NCBI GenBank assembly: GCA_002435595.1
Contig: DJBL01000123.1
Coordinates: 1 to 13,244 of the forward strand
Origin: Stenotrophomonas maltophilia
GTDB lineage: Bacteria; Pseudomonadota; Gammaproteobacteria; Xanthomonadales; Xanthomonadaceae
Direction of reading: 5' to 3'
DNA: 13,244 nt
A program made the translations under genes and the position numbers. Shown here in pieces: positions 1 through 7,540 of the stretch (the first letter of the stretch is position 1; every line of letters begins with the position of its first letter). Below the pieces are notes generated by a model. That model worked only from the letters and a program-made list of their open reading frames with translations, made no database searches and had not been told where the DNA came from.

Positions 1-2129
1 CGCTGCAGTGTGGCGGCCAGCATCACTGGCGCATCCGCGGCGGCGCACTGGAGACGCGCCGCGGTGGCGCCGCATGGCGCAGCGTCCGCTGGCCGGGCGG
101 GGAGGCCGTACCGGGTGCGTGGTCGGTGCACTGCGGCCACGTACCCGGTGGCGTGTGGGTAGGCACGCGGCAGGGCCTGCTGCGCTGGGACGGGACACGC
201 CTGCAGGCCGTCTCGGGAGCGCCCCCGGCCATCAGCGCGATGCACGTGGACGCCGACGGGCGGCTCTGGATCGCCGCCGACGGCGTGCTGCAGCGCTACC
301 GGTGGCGGCGTCTGGCGCGGCAGCCGGAGCTGAAGCCCGAGCTGCGGCTGGACGTGCGCGATGGCGTGCCGGCCGGGCAGGTGCATGGCATGGCCACCGA
401 TGCCGCCGGCCTGCTATGGGCAACCTCGGCCCATGGTCTGTTGCGGGTCGCGCCGCACACACGCCAGGCGCGGGTGTATGCGCGCGATGACGGCATTCCC
501 GAAGCGGTGCTGCAGGCCGGGCTGCAGGCGCAGGGCACGCAGATGCTGGCCATCGGCGAGGACGGGGTGACGATCGCCTTCGCACCGGCCGCCCTGGCGC
601 AACCGGCGTCGCCGCCGGCGCTGGTGATCGATCGGGTGCAGCTGCGGCGCGATGGCCAGCGGATCAGCGTGCCGCCGCTGGCACCGGTACGTCTGCACGC
701 CGACGATCGGGACATCCAGATCAGCGCGCGTGTGTTGTCGACGCGCCTGGATCCCCGTCAGCAGTACCGCTTCCGGCTGCGCGGCGGCGCGCAGCGCTGG
801 AGCTACACCCGGAGCCGCGGCACGATCGGCTTTGCGCAGCTGGCGGCCGGCACCCATGTGCTGGAGTACCAGGAGCGGGGTGGCGATGGCCGCTGGTCGG
901 CGCTGCAGGCATTGCCGCTGCAGGTGCAGCGCGGTGCCTGGCAGCATCCGGGCGTGCAGGTGCTGCGCGCGCTGCTGGGGGTGGTCGGCTGCGGCGTGCT
1001 GGGCTGGCTGGCCTGGCACCAATGGGCGCGTGCCCGTCAGCGTCGCGCGTGGATGCAGCAGCACGCCTCGGCCGCGCAGTCCGCACAGGCCAAGGCCCGG
1101 TACCTGGCCACCTTCGGGCATGAACTGCGCACGCCGCTGACTGGCGTGCTGGGCATGAGCGAGCTGCTGCTGGCCACCGCGCTGGCGCCGCTGCAACGGC
1201 GGCGCCTGGCGCGCATCCAGGGCGCGGCGCGCGCGTTGCTGGTGATCATCGACCAGACCCTGGAGGCGGCACGCATCGAAGCCGGGCGATTGCCGCTGCA
1301 GCGTGTGCGTACCGAGCTGGGCGCGGTGCTGCGCGATTGGGAGCAGCAGGCGCGTGCGCAGCTGGACGGGCGCGGCGGTGGCCTGACCCTGCACGTGCAG
1401 TTGCCCGGCCACACATGGGTGCAGGCCGACCCCCGGCGCCTGCAGCAGTTGCTGCTGGCGGCCACTGGCGCGCTGGTCGATGCGCTGGCGCCCTGCACGC
1501 TGGCGGTGCAGGTGCATTGGTTGCCGGGGCGATCGGGCATCCTGGTGGAGATGCGCGCCGCGCCGGCGGTGGGCGTCGCGGCGCGGGGTAGGCCGGTGCC
1601 CGCTGCGCGGCTGCAGCGGCTGCAGGACGACGCGCGGAGCCAGCAGGGCCAAGTGCACCAGCATCCGCGCAGTGCTTGCGGCGCAGGGCTGACCCTGAGT
1701 CTGGCGCTGCCGCCGGCGGCGCCGGAGGCCAGCCGGGCGTGCCCGGCCGACGCCGCGAATGCGCAGCGGCAGCTGCGGGTCTTGCTGGTGGAGGACGAAC
1801 CGCTGGTCGCCGATGTACATGCCGGGCTGCTGGCCGCGCGCGGCGCGCATGTGGTGCTCGCGGCCCACGCGCTGGCCGCGCTGGCCGAGCTGGCCTCGGC
1901 CGCGGTGGACGTGGTGCTGCTGGACCTGGACCTGCCGGGCGTGGATGGTTGGCAGCTGCTGCAGATGCTGGAAAGCCAGGGCTGCACGGTGCCGGTGGTG
2001 GTGCTGACCGCGCGCAACGATGCCGACCTGGCCGGGCGGGTCACCGCGGCCGGTGCGGTGGCGTTGTTGCACAAGCCCACGACCGGGGAGGCGTTGCTGG
2101 CCGCGGTGCGGGCCGCGCGGGGGCGCTGA
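1..2129 (+). CDS. Hybrid sensor histidine kinase/response regulator with degenerate ATPase domain (5' end outside window)
   Basis: The reading frame is open from base 3 to a TGA at 2127-2129 (708 codons visible), so the GTG at 126 is internal and the true start lies upstream. In order it shows propeller blades of the reg_prop type (for example GGVWVGTRQGLLRWDG and GRLWIAADGVLQRY), a Y_Y_Y-like domain (about 618-950), one membrane helix (about 960-1025), a HisKA H-box HELRTPL with its His codon at 1119-1121, a poor HATPase region (about 1380-1720) and a receiver (1776-2126). The receiver keeps its acidic pair (1791-1799), phospho-acceptor Asp (1923-1925), Thr (2007-2009) and Lys (2073-2075). 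The ATPase region lacks both N-box asparagines (now Ala, codons 1458 and 1470), the G1 Asp (now Ala) and the whole G2 loop. It is therefore probably a periplasmic-sensing, inner-membrane pseudokinase that can still accept phosphate. The paralogue downstream is intact. The family and the loss of motifs are clear; the ligand is unknown. Confidence 0.9.
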   Translation, partial: LQCGGQHHWRIRGGALETRRGGAAWRSVRWPGGEAVPGAWSVHCGHVPGGVWVGTRQGLLRWDGTRLQAVSGAPPAISAMHVDADGRLWIAADGVLQRYRWRRLARQPELKPELRLDVRDGVPAGQVHGMATDAAGLLWATSAHGLLRVAPHTRQARVYARDDGIPEAVLQAGLQAQGTQMLAIGEDGVTIAFAPAALAQPASPPALVIDRVQLRRDGQRISVPPLAPVRLHADDRDIQISARVLSTRLDPRQQYRFRLRGGAQRWSYTRSRGTIGFAQLAAGTHVLEYQERGGDGRWSALQALPLQVQRGAWQHPGVQVLRALLGVVGCGVLGWLAWHQWARARQRRAWMQQHASAAQSAQAKARYLATFGHELRTPLTGVLGMSELLLATALAPLQRRRLARIQGAARALLVIIDQTLEAARIEAGRLPLQRVRTELGAVLRDWEQQARAQLDGRGGGLTLHVQLPGHTWVQADPRRLQQLLLAATGALVDALAPCTLAVQVHWLPGRSGILVEMRAAPAVGVAARGRPVPAARLQRLQDDARSQQGQVHQHPRSACGAGLTLSLALPPAAPEASRACPADAANAQRQLRVLLVEDEPLVADVHAGLLAARGAHVVLAAHALAALAELASAAVDVVLLDLDLPGVDGWQLLQMLESQGCTVPVVVLTARNDADLAGRVTAAGAVALLHKPTTGEALLAAVRAARGR

Positions 2130-2130
2130 G

Positions 2131-2158
2131 CGGTTCGTCGGCGCGCGGCGAACCGTTT
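2131..2158 (+). terminator. Possible weak intrinsic terminator after the first kinase gene
   Basis: Just after the TGA, arms CGGTTCG (2131-2137) and CGAACCG (2149-2155) form a 7-bp stem around a GC-rich 11-base loop, followed by only three T. If it works, the second kinase gene has its own promoter in the 95 bases that follow. I could not see a convincing promoter there. Confidence 0.35.
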
Positions 2159-2253
2159 ACCATGCGGGCCTGGCCTTCAGCCCTGGCACGCCGCGTTCGC
2201 ATGCGGTCTCCCGGCTGCCGCGCCTTCCACGGACCGAGTCGGGAGATCCATTG

Positions 2254-5200
2254 GTGGTGCCTCTGCGTTGGCTGCTCCTGATCGCGATCGCATGGCTGTG
2301 GCCGCTGCACGGCCACGCCCAGCCGGTGCCGCCGACCCCGCGCCAGCTCACCGTGTTCGACGGACTGCCCTCCAATACGGTCAACCGCATGGCCGAGGAT
2401 GGCTACGGCTACCTGTGGATCGCCACCAACGATGGCCTGGCCCGGTACGACGGCCGCAACTACCGGGTCTGGCGCGCCGAGGACGGACTGCGCGACAACC
2501 ATGTGTGGAGCGTGCACGTGGACGCCCGCAACCAGCTGTGGATCGGCACCGAGAACGCGGGGTTGGCGATGATGTCGGCCGATCGGCGCGAACTGCGCTT
2601 CTTCGACCGGGCCAGCCATCCGGTGATCGGCAGCAACACCATCTGGAGCATCACCTCCACCGCCGATGGCGCGGTCTGGTTCGGTACCTACGAGGGCGGC
2701 CTGCATCGGCTGGGTCGCGACGGCAAGGTCACCCGCTACATGCCCGAGCACGGCAACCCGCGCAGCCTGCCGGCCGCGTCGGTGACCCAGTTGGCCACCA
2801 CCCGCGACGGCAGCCTGTGGGTGGGCACCAAGGCCGGGTTGGCGCGTTGGACCGGGCGCGATTTCGAACGCATCGAGGGCCTGGACAGGGAGATCATCAA
2901 CGGACTTACCGCCGAGCTGGATGGCAGCCTCTGGATCGGCACCAATGGCGGTGCCAAGGTGCGGCGCCCGGACGGGCACATCGAGTCGGCGCCCTGGGAG
3001 GTCGGGGCCGGCGACCAGGTGCTGGGCATGATGCTGCGCGACGAGCAGGGAGGGTACTGGCTGGATACCCGCTCCGGGCTGGGCCGGGCGTACGACAACC
3101 AGTTCCAGCAGGTGCCGCTGTACAGCGCGGTGGCGCGCGGCCAGGTGCGGCCGAACTGGACCGGTGCCTACGAGGACCGCGAAGGCGGTATCTGGCTGGC
3201 CAGCATCAATGGCGGGCTGTGGCACCTGCTGCCGCGCTGGTGGCAGTTCTCGGTGTTGTCGCGGCTGGAGGACGACCCGGCCTCGCTGCGCAATGCCTAC
3301 GTGCTGGGCATGGCCGCGGCCGCCGACGGCGGGGTGTGGACGGTGGGCACGCACGGAGCGCTGGACAAGTTCGACCCGGTTACCGGCGCGGTCACCCAGT
3401 ACCGCACCTGGGTGGACGGTACCCAGTGGCTGCAGTCGGTGCTGGAGGATGGGCAGGGGCGCGTGTGGATCGGGTCCAACGATGCGTTGCTGCGCTACGA
3501 CCCCAAGGCCGACGCGCTGCGCCGTTGGGGCCGCGACGCGGCAGTGGATGCGGCGATGGAAGGCCAGATCGAGTCGCTGGCGCTGTGCGACGGCGGCCGG
3601 GTCTGGAGCGCCTCGTCCACCGGGCTGCAGCAACGCGATCTGGACGGTCACGTGCTGCACCGGATCGTGGCCGGGCATGCCGGCCTGGCCACCGGCCAGC
3701 TCGCGCTGGACCTGATCTGCGGCAGCCAGGACCACCTGTGGGTGGCGACCAACCAGGGCCTGCTGCAGTGGGTGCCGAGCCGTTCGCGGTTCGAGCCGGT
3801 GCCCGGTGCGCCGCCCGCGCCGATCCATGCGTTGGCCATGGCCGACGATGACAGCGTGTGGCTGTCCGAAGAGGGGCGCCTGAGCCAGTACCGCTGGCAG
3901 AACGGGCGCCTGCTGCTGCAGGCGGTGATCGGCGGCGGCGCCGGCTACCCGGAGGTTTCGGCAACCGGGTTGGAGGTGGATGCGCAGGGCGTGCTCTGGG
4001 CGGCCAGTGCGCGCGGCCTGATCCGGGTGGACCCGCAGATGGGCAGCGTGCGCCTGTACGGCGTGCACGATGGCCTGCCCAGCCAGGAGTTCCGGCGCAG
4101 CACGCTGAGCCGCACCGCCAGTGGCCGCATCGTCGGCGGCACCCCGGCCGGGGTGGTGGTGTTCGATCCGCGCCAGGTGCGCCCGTCCAACCGGCGCGCG
4201 CCGTTGGTGATCGAGCGGGTGGAAGTGCGTCGCGGCGACCGCGTCGCCGACCTGACCCACCTCACGCCACTGGAAATCGCCGACGCCGACCGCGACCTGC
4301 GCATCGTCGCGCGCCTGCTGTCCTTCGCCGATTCCTCATCCAACAGTTATCGCTACCGCCTGGCCGGCTACGACCCGGACTGGGTGGAGGTGGGCCCGGC
4401 CGGCGAGCGGGTGTTCTCGCGCCTGCCGCCCGGTCGCTACCGGCTGGAGGTGCAGGCGCGCTCGGCCGACCAGGTGTGGTCGCGGGTGCAGTCGCTGGAG
4501 TTCCGCGTGCAGCCGCCGTGGTGGCGCAGTCTGTCCGGGCTGCTGGTGTTGACCTCGATGGCGCTGCTGCTGATGAGCCTGTTCGCCTGGCTGTACCGGC
4601 GCCGGCTGCAGCGCAGGCACGCCTATCAGCTGGCCCTGCACAAGCAGGAGCTGGCCGAACAGGCTTCGGCGGCCAAGACCCGTTTCCTGGCCAACCTCGG
4701 CCACGAGGTGCGCACGCCGATGACCGGCGTTCTGGGCATGAGCGAGCTGCTGCTGGGCTCGGCGCTGGACCCGCAGCAGCGCAGTTGGACCGCCTCGATC
4801 CGGCACGCCGGCGAGCACCTGCTGCACCTGGTCAACGACGCGCTGGACCTGGCCCGGATCGAATCGGGACGACTGCAGCTGCAGGCGCAGCCCTTCGACG
4901 TGCACAACGTGGTGGATGATGCCTGCACGCTGATGGCCGCGCTGGCCGAGCAGAAGCACCTGCGGTTCGTCATCGACAACCAGCTGCCCGCCGGGCTCGG
5001 CAGCGTCGGCGATGCGGTGCGCGTGCGGCAGATCCTGCTCAACCTGCTCGGCAATGCGGTCAAGTTCACCACGCACGGCGAGGTGCGCCTGAAGGCGGCC
5101 ACGTTGTCGGCCGAGCGCGGTCTGTACTTCGAAGTATCCGACACCGGGCCGGGAATCAGCAGCGATCAGCAGCAGCGCCTGTTCCGTCGTTTCGAACAGG

Positions 5201-5775
5201 CCGACGGGGCCCGCACGGCGGCGCAGTACGGCGGCAGCGGCCTGGGCCTGGCGATCTGCCGTGAGCTGGCGCTGGCGATGCAGGGCCAGATCGGCGTGGA
5301 AAGCCAGCTTGGCGTCGGTACGCGTTTCAGCGTGACCCTGCCGCTGCCGCTGCACATCGCCGCGGTATCCAGTGGCATCGATGGCGCCGGCCAGGGCCAG
5401 CGTCTGCCGCCGCTGCGGATCCTGCTGGTCGAAGACGATGCCACGGTGGCCAGCGTGATCACCGGCCTGCTGGGCGCACGCGGGCACCAGATGGTGCACG
5501 CCGAGCACGCATTGGCGGCCTTGCGCGAGGTCAGCGAGGCGCCGTTCGACGTGGCGCTGCTGGATCTGGACCTGCCGGGCCTGGGCGGCATCGAACTGGC
5601 CGGGCACCTGCACAACCAGGGCTATGACATGCCGATGATCGCGGTGACCGCGCGTACCGATCCGGGCATCGAGCAACAGGTGCGCGCGGCGGGCTTCCGC
5701 GGTTTCCTGCGCAAGCCGGTGACCGGCGACCTGCTGGTGGAGGCGATCGCGCGGGCGCTGCGGGCGGGGCGCTGA
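2254..5775 (+). CDS. Hybrid sensor histidine kinase/response regulator, two-component propeller type, complete and apparently active
   Basis: This is a membrane sensor of about 1173 residues. The frame is open from 2020, but that part overlaps the previous gene. I place the start at GTG 2254 because it follows GGGAGA (2241-2246) by 7 bases and opens a signal peptide (hydrophobic core LLLIAIAWLW, likely cut after HGHA, about residue 22). TTG 2251 and GTG 2257 are alternatives. About 13-14 reg_prop blades follow (residues 30-640; for example GYLWIATNDGLARYDG, GSLWVGTKAGLARW, GRVWIGSNDALLRYDP), enough for two seven-bladed propellers in the periplasm. Then come Y_Y_Y (650-755), a membrane helix (760-782), HisKA with His817 in HEVRTPM, HATPase with N930/N934, D963 (DTGPGI) and G-rich GGSGLGL from 993, and a receiver with D1061/D1062, D1104, T1132 and K1154. 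No C-terminal DNA-binding domain and no Hpt domain are present, so output needs another protein. Assignment is firm; the signal is unknown. Confidence 0.93.
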   Translation: MVPLRWLLLIAIAWLWPLHGHAQPVPPTPRQLTVFDGLPSNTVNRMAEDGYGYLWIATNDGLARYDGRNYRVWRAEDGLRDNHVWSVHVDARNQLWIGTENAGLAMMSADRRELRFFDRASHPVIGSNTIWSITSTADGAVWFGTYEGGLHRLGRDGKVTRYMPEHGNPRSLPAASVTQLATTRDGSLWVGTKAGLARWTGRDFERIEGLDREIINGLTAELDGSLWIGTNGGAKVRRPDGHIESAPWEVGAGDQVLGMMLRDEQGGYWLDTRSGLGRAYDNQFQQVPLYSAVARGQVRPNWTGAYEDREGGIWLASINGGLWHLLPRWWQFSVLSRLEDDPASLRNAYVLGMAAAADGGVWTVGTHGALDKFDPVTGAVTQYRTWVDGTQWLQSVLEDGQGRVWIGSNDALLRYDPKADALRRWGRDAAVDAAMEGQIESLALCDGGRVWSASSTGLQQRDLDGHVLHRIVAGHAGLATGQLALDLICGSQDHLWVATNQGLLQWVPSRSRFEPVPGAPPAPIHALAMADDDSVWLSEEGRLSQYRWQNGRLLLQAVIGGGAGYPEVSATGLEVDAQGVLWAASARGLIRVDPQMGSVRLYGVHDGLPSQEFRRSTLSRTASGRIVGGTPAGVVVFDPRQVRPSNRRAPLVIERVEVRRGDRVADLTHLTPLEIADADRDLRIVARLLSFADSSSNSYRYRLAGYDPDWVEVGPAGERVFSRLPPGRYRLEVQARSADQVWSRVQSLEFRVQPPWWRSLSGLLVLTSMALLLMSLFAWLYRRRLQRRHAYQLALHKQELAEQASAAKTRFLANLGHEVRTPMTGVLGMSELLLGSALDPQQRSWTASIRHAGEHLLHLVNDALDLARIESGRLQLQAQPFDVHNVVDDACTLMAALAEQKHLRFVIDNQLPAGLGSVGDAVRVRQILLNLLGNAVKFTTHGEVRLKAATLSAERGLYFEVSDTGPGISSDQQQRLFRRFEQADGARTAAQYGGSGLGLAICRELALAMQGQIGVESQLGVGTRFSVTLPLPLHIAAVSSGIDGAGQGQRLPPLRILLVEDDATVASVITGLLGARGHQMVHAEHALAALREVSEAPFDVALLDLDLPGLGGIELAGHLHNQGYDMPMIAVTARTDPGIEQQVRAAGFRGFLRKPVTGDLLVEAIARALRAGR

Positions 5776-5800
5776 CCGGGCGGGGTTGAAGCGGGTCAGC
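5771..5800. terminator. Hairpin between convergent genes, weak terminator candidate
   Basis: GCTGACC (5771-5777) pairs with GGTCAGC (5794-5800) around a 16-base loop. The kinase stop codon lies inside the left arm. Neither strand has a T run after it. It sits in the 90-base gap between convergent genes, where a bidirectional terminator would be expected, but the structure alone is weak evidence. Confidence 0.2.
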
Positions 5801-5865
5801 CCCACGGTGACGGCGAACGCGCCTTGATGGGCAACGGGGCAGCGCTCCGATGCCACCGCTGGCGC

Positions 5866-7269
5866 CTATTCGGCGACTTCTTCGACATCGCGCGGGGAGG
5901 GCCGCGTATCGGGCAGCTGCCAGAAGATCACGGTGGAGGTCAGGGTGATGGCGCCGACGCAGACGAAGGTGGCGTGCAGGGCGGCCGTCGCGCCGTGCGA
6001 GGCATCGAGGTGATTGAACGCGGCGAGCAGGCTGCCTGCGGCGGCGGCACCGAAGCCGGTGGCCAGCATCATCACCATCGAGAGCAGGCTGTTGCCGGCA
6101 CTGGCGAAATCGCGATCCAGATCGCGCAGGGTCACCGTGTTCATCACGGTGAACTGGAGTGAGTTGACCGCGCCGAACAGGGCCAGCTGGACGATGCGGA
6201 TCCACAGCGGCTGGCCGGGTGTCATGAAGATGAAGCTGGCCATCGCCACGCCGACCAGCACGGTGTTGACCATCAACACGCGCCGGTAACCGAAGCGTTC
6301 GACCAGTTTGACGGCGTAGCGCTTGGACACCATGCCGGCGGCGGCGACCGGGATCATCAACAGGCCGGCATTCATCGGGCTCATGCCCATGCCGACCTGC
6401 AGCAGCAGGGGAATGAGCAGGGGCATGGCGCTGCTGCCGATGCGCGAGAACAGGTTGCCGAGGATGCCGATGCGGTAGCTGGGCACGTGGAACAGCGCAA
6501 GCGAGAACAACGGCGCGGTGGAGTTGGCCGCATGCAGCCAATAGCCGACCAGCGCGGCCAGCCCGGCCACGGTCATCAGCATCACCAGTGCATGCGGCGT
6601 GGCCATGCCGGAGATGCCATCCAGCGCGAGCGAAAGCACGACCATGCCGAAGGCGAGCATCAGGTAGCCGGCGATGTCGAAGCGGGTGCGGTGTTCGGCG
6701 TAGTGGTCGGGCATGACTTTCATGGCCGCGATGTAGCCGATGACGCCGATGGGCAGGTTGATCAGGAACACCCAGTGCCAGGAGGCGACCTCGACCAGCC
6801 AGCCACCAAGGGTGGGGCCGATGAGCGGGCCGATGAGGGCGGGAATGGCGATGAAACTCATGGCGCGGAGGAATTCTTCGCGCGACACCGAGCGCATCAC
6901 GGCCAGGCGGCCGACGGGCAGCAGCATGGCGCCGCCGACGCCCTGCAGCACGCGTGCGGCGACGAGCTGGTGCAGGGTCTGGGCGAGGGCGCAGGCGAGC
7001 GAGCCGAGGGTGAACAGGATGATGGCGACCAGGAAGGTGCGCCGGGTGCCGAAGCGGTCGGCGATCCAGCCGGAGGCGGGGATGAAGGTGGCCACTGCCA
7101 GGGCGTAGCTGAAGACCACCGACTGCATCTGCAGGGGGCTTTCGCCGAGACTGCGGGCCATCGCGGGGAGGGCGGTGTTGACGATGGTGGAATCCAGCAT
7201 CTGCATGAAAATCGCCAGCGATACCAGCCACAACAGGGGCCGGATCGAGGCGTAGCTGCTGGTCGTCAT
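5866..7269 (-). CDS. mdtD: MFS multidrug transporter, DHA2 family, MdtD-like
   Basis: This is a predicted inner-membrane drug/proton antiporter of 467 residues. It closely resembles E. coli MdtD (about 471 residues) as I know it: LDSTIVNTALP at residues 25-35, GWIADRFGTRR at 67-77 (MFS motif A), LQGVGGAMLLPVGRL at 108-122, a glycine/proline-rich motif C at 144-156 (the antiporter signature in TM5), and ASAGNSLLSM near the C-terminus. About 14 hydrophobic segments fit DHA2. ATG 7299 and ATG 7284 lie upstream in frame but have no ribosome site. ATG 7269 has GAAGG eight bases ahead and gives the family length. In E. coli the gene ends the mdtABCD-baeSR operon; here no RND pump or Bae genes are near, so it acts alone. 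Assignment to the family is firm; the substrate is unknown. Confidence 0.9.
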   Translation of the reverse strand: MTTSSYASIRPLLWLVSLAIFMQMLDSTIVNTALPAMARSLGESPLQMQSVVFSYALAVATFIPASGWIADRFGTRRTFLVAIILFTLGSLACALAQTLHQLVAARVLQGVGGAMLLPVGRLAVMRSVSREEFLRAMSFIAIPALIGPLIGPTLGGWLVEVASWHWVFLINLPIGVIGYIAAMKVMPDHYAEHRTRFDIAGYLMLAFGMVVLSLALDGISGMATPHALVMLMTVAGLAALVGYWLHAANSTAPLFSLALFHVPSYRIGILGNLFSRIGSSAMPLLIPLLLQVGMGMSPMNAGLLMIPVAAAGMVSKRYAVKLVERFGYRRVLMVNTVLVGVAMASFIFMTPGQPLWIRIVQLALFGAVNSLQFTVMNTVTLRDLDRDFASAGNSLLSMVMMLATGFGAAAAGSLLAAFNHLDASHGATAALHATFVCVGAITLTSTVIFWQLPDTRPSPRDVEEVAE

Positions 7270-7363
7270 CGTGCGCACCTTCATCAACGAGGAGCGCATG
7301 ATCGCCGATGTCGGGTCAGGGTGCGGTCAAGGCGGGATTACCGACCGGTTCGGCAAAGCCGGG

Positions 7364-7373
7364 GCGTGGATGC
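7364..7373. repeat. Half-site of a SMAG-like palindrome (possible remnant)
   Basis: GCGTGGATGC here equals the right arm plus two bases of the two complete elements 30-80 bases downstream. No left arm or GTAG head is next to it. It may be a decayed copy or chance. Confidence 0.3.
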
Positions 7374-7392
7374 ATGCCGAGCCACCACCGAC

Positions 7393-7415
7393 GTAGATCC
7401 ACGCCATGCGTGGAT
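7393..7415 (+). repeat. SMAG-type REP element, copy 1
   Basis: A GTAG head (7393-7396) is followed by a perfect 8-bp stem, ATCCACGC (7397-7404) and GCGTGGAT (7408-7415), around a CAT loop. A GTAG tetranucleotide before a short palindrome is the hallmark of the SMAG repeats of Stenotrophomonas, a REP family thought to be spread by RAYT (Y1 HUH) transposases. With flanking bases it forms a 27-base unit (7391-7417) repeated exactly at 7422-7448. Confidence 0.85.
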
Positions 7416-7423
7416 GCTGTCAC

Positions 7424-7446
7424 GTAGATCCACGCCATGCGTGGAT
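7424..7446 (+). repeat. SMAG-type REP element, copy 2
   Basis: It is identical to copy 1: GTAG (7424-7427), stem 7428-7435 with 7439-7446, loop CAT. It sits in direct orientation 31 bases downstream, and the two 27-base units are separated by TGTC. The pair lies beyond the 3' end of hemE, where hairpins may protect the transcript end or stop read-through toward mdtD. That role is inferred. Confidence 0.85.
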
Positions 7447-7485
7447 GCCTTCCGCCTGGACGCCGGCCGACCCGGCGCCACGCGC

Positions 7486-7508
7486 AGCCACCCATGGGGT
7501 GGCTCCAC
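7486..7508 (-). repeat. SMAG-like palindrome, variant arm sequence, opposite orientation
   Basis: Read on the minus strand it is GTGG (7508-7505), then AGCCACCC, loop CAT, GGGTGGCT: a perfect 8-bp stem with the same stem length, loop and head position as the two SMAG copies. The head is GTGG instead of GTAG and the arms differ. It is 33 bases from the hemE stop and faces the other two, so it probably belongs to another subfamily or is a drifted copy. Confidence 0.6.
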
Positions 7509-7540
7509 GAGAGGGGCGGGGTGGCCAGATCCCAGAACGA

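Noticed and set aside
8..490. Plus-strand frame at the left edge
   Set aside because: It is out of frame with the kinase blades, which are readable in the frame from base 3; composition is typical of a shadow.
414..2072. Long open frame on the minus strand across the first kinase
   Set aside because: It is antisense to a clear domain-bearing protein, rich in Arg/Gln/His with no recognisable motif: a GC-bias shadow.
2020..2253. N-terminal extension of the second kinase from ATG 2020
   Set aside because: It overlaps the receiver of the first kinase in another frame and precedes a clear signal peptide that should be N-terminal.
2041..5856. Two very long minus-strand open frames (2041-4260 and 4336-5856)
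   Set aside because: Both mirror the codon bias of the second kinase, show low-complexity composition, no membrane segments and no domains.
7391..7448. Two direct repeats as a possible CRISPR array
   Set aside because: The 27-base units are separated by only four bases and are palindromic with a GTAG head, which fits REP elements and not spacers.
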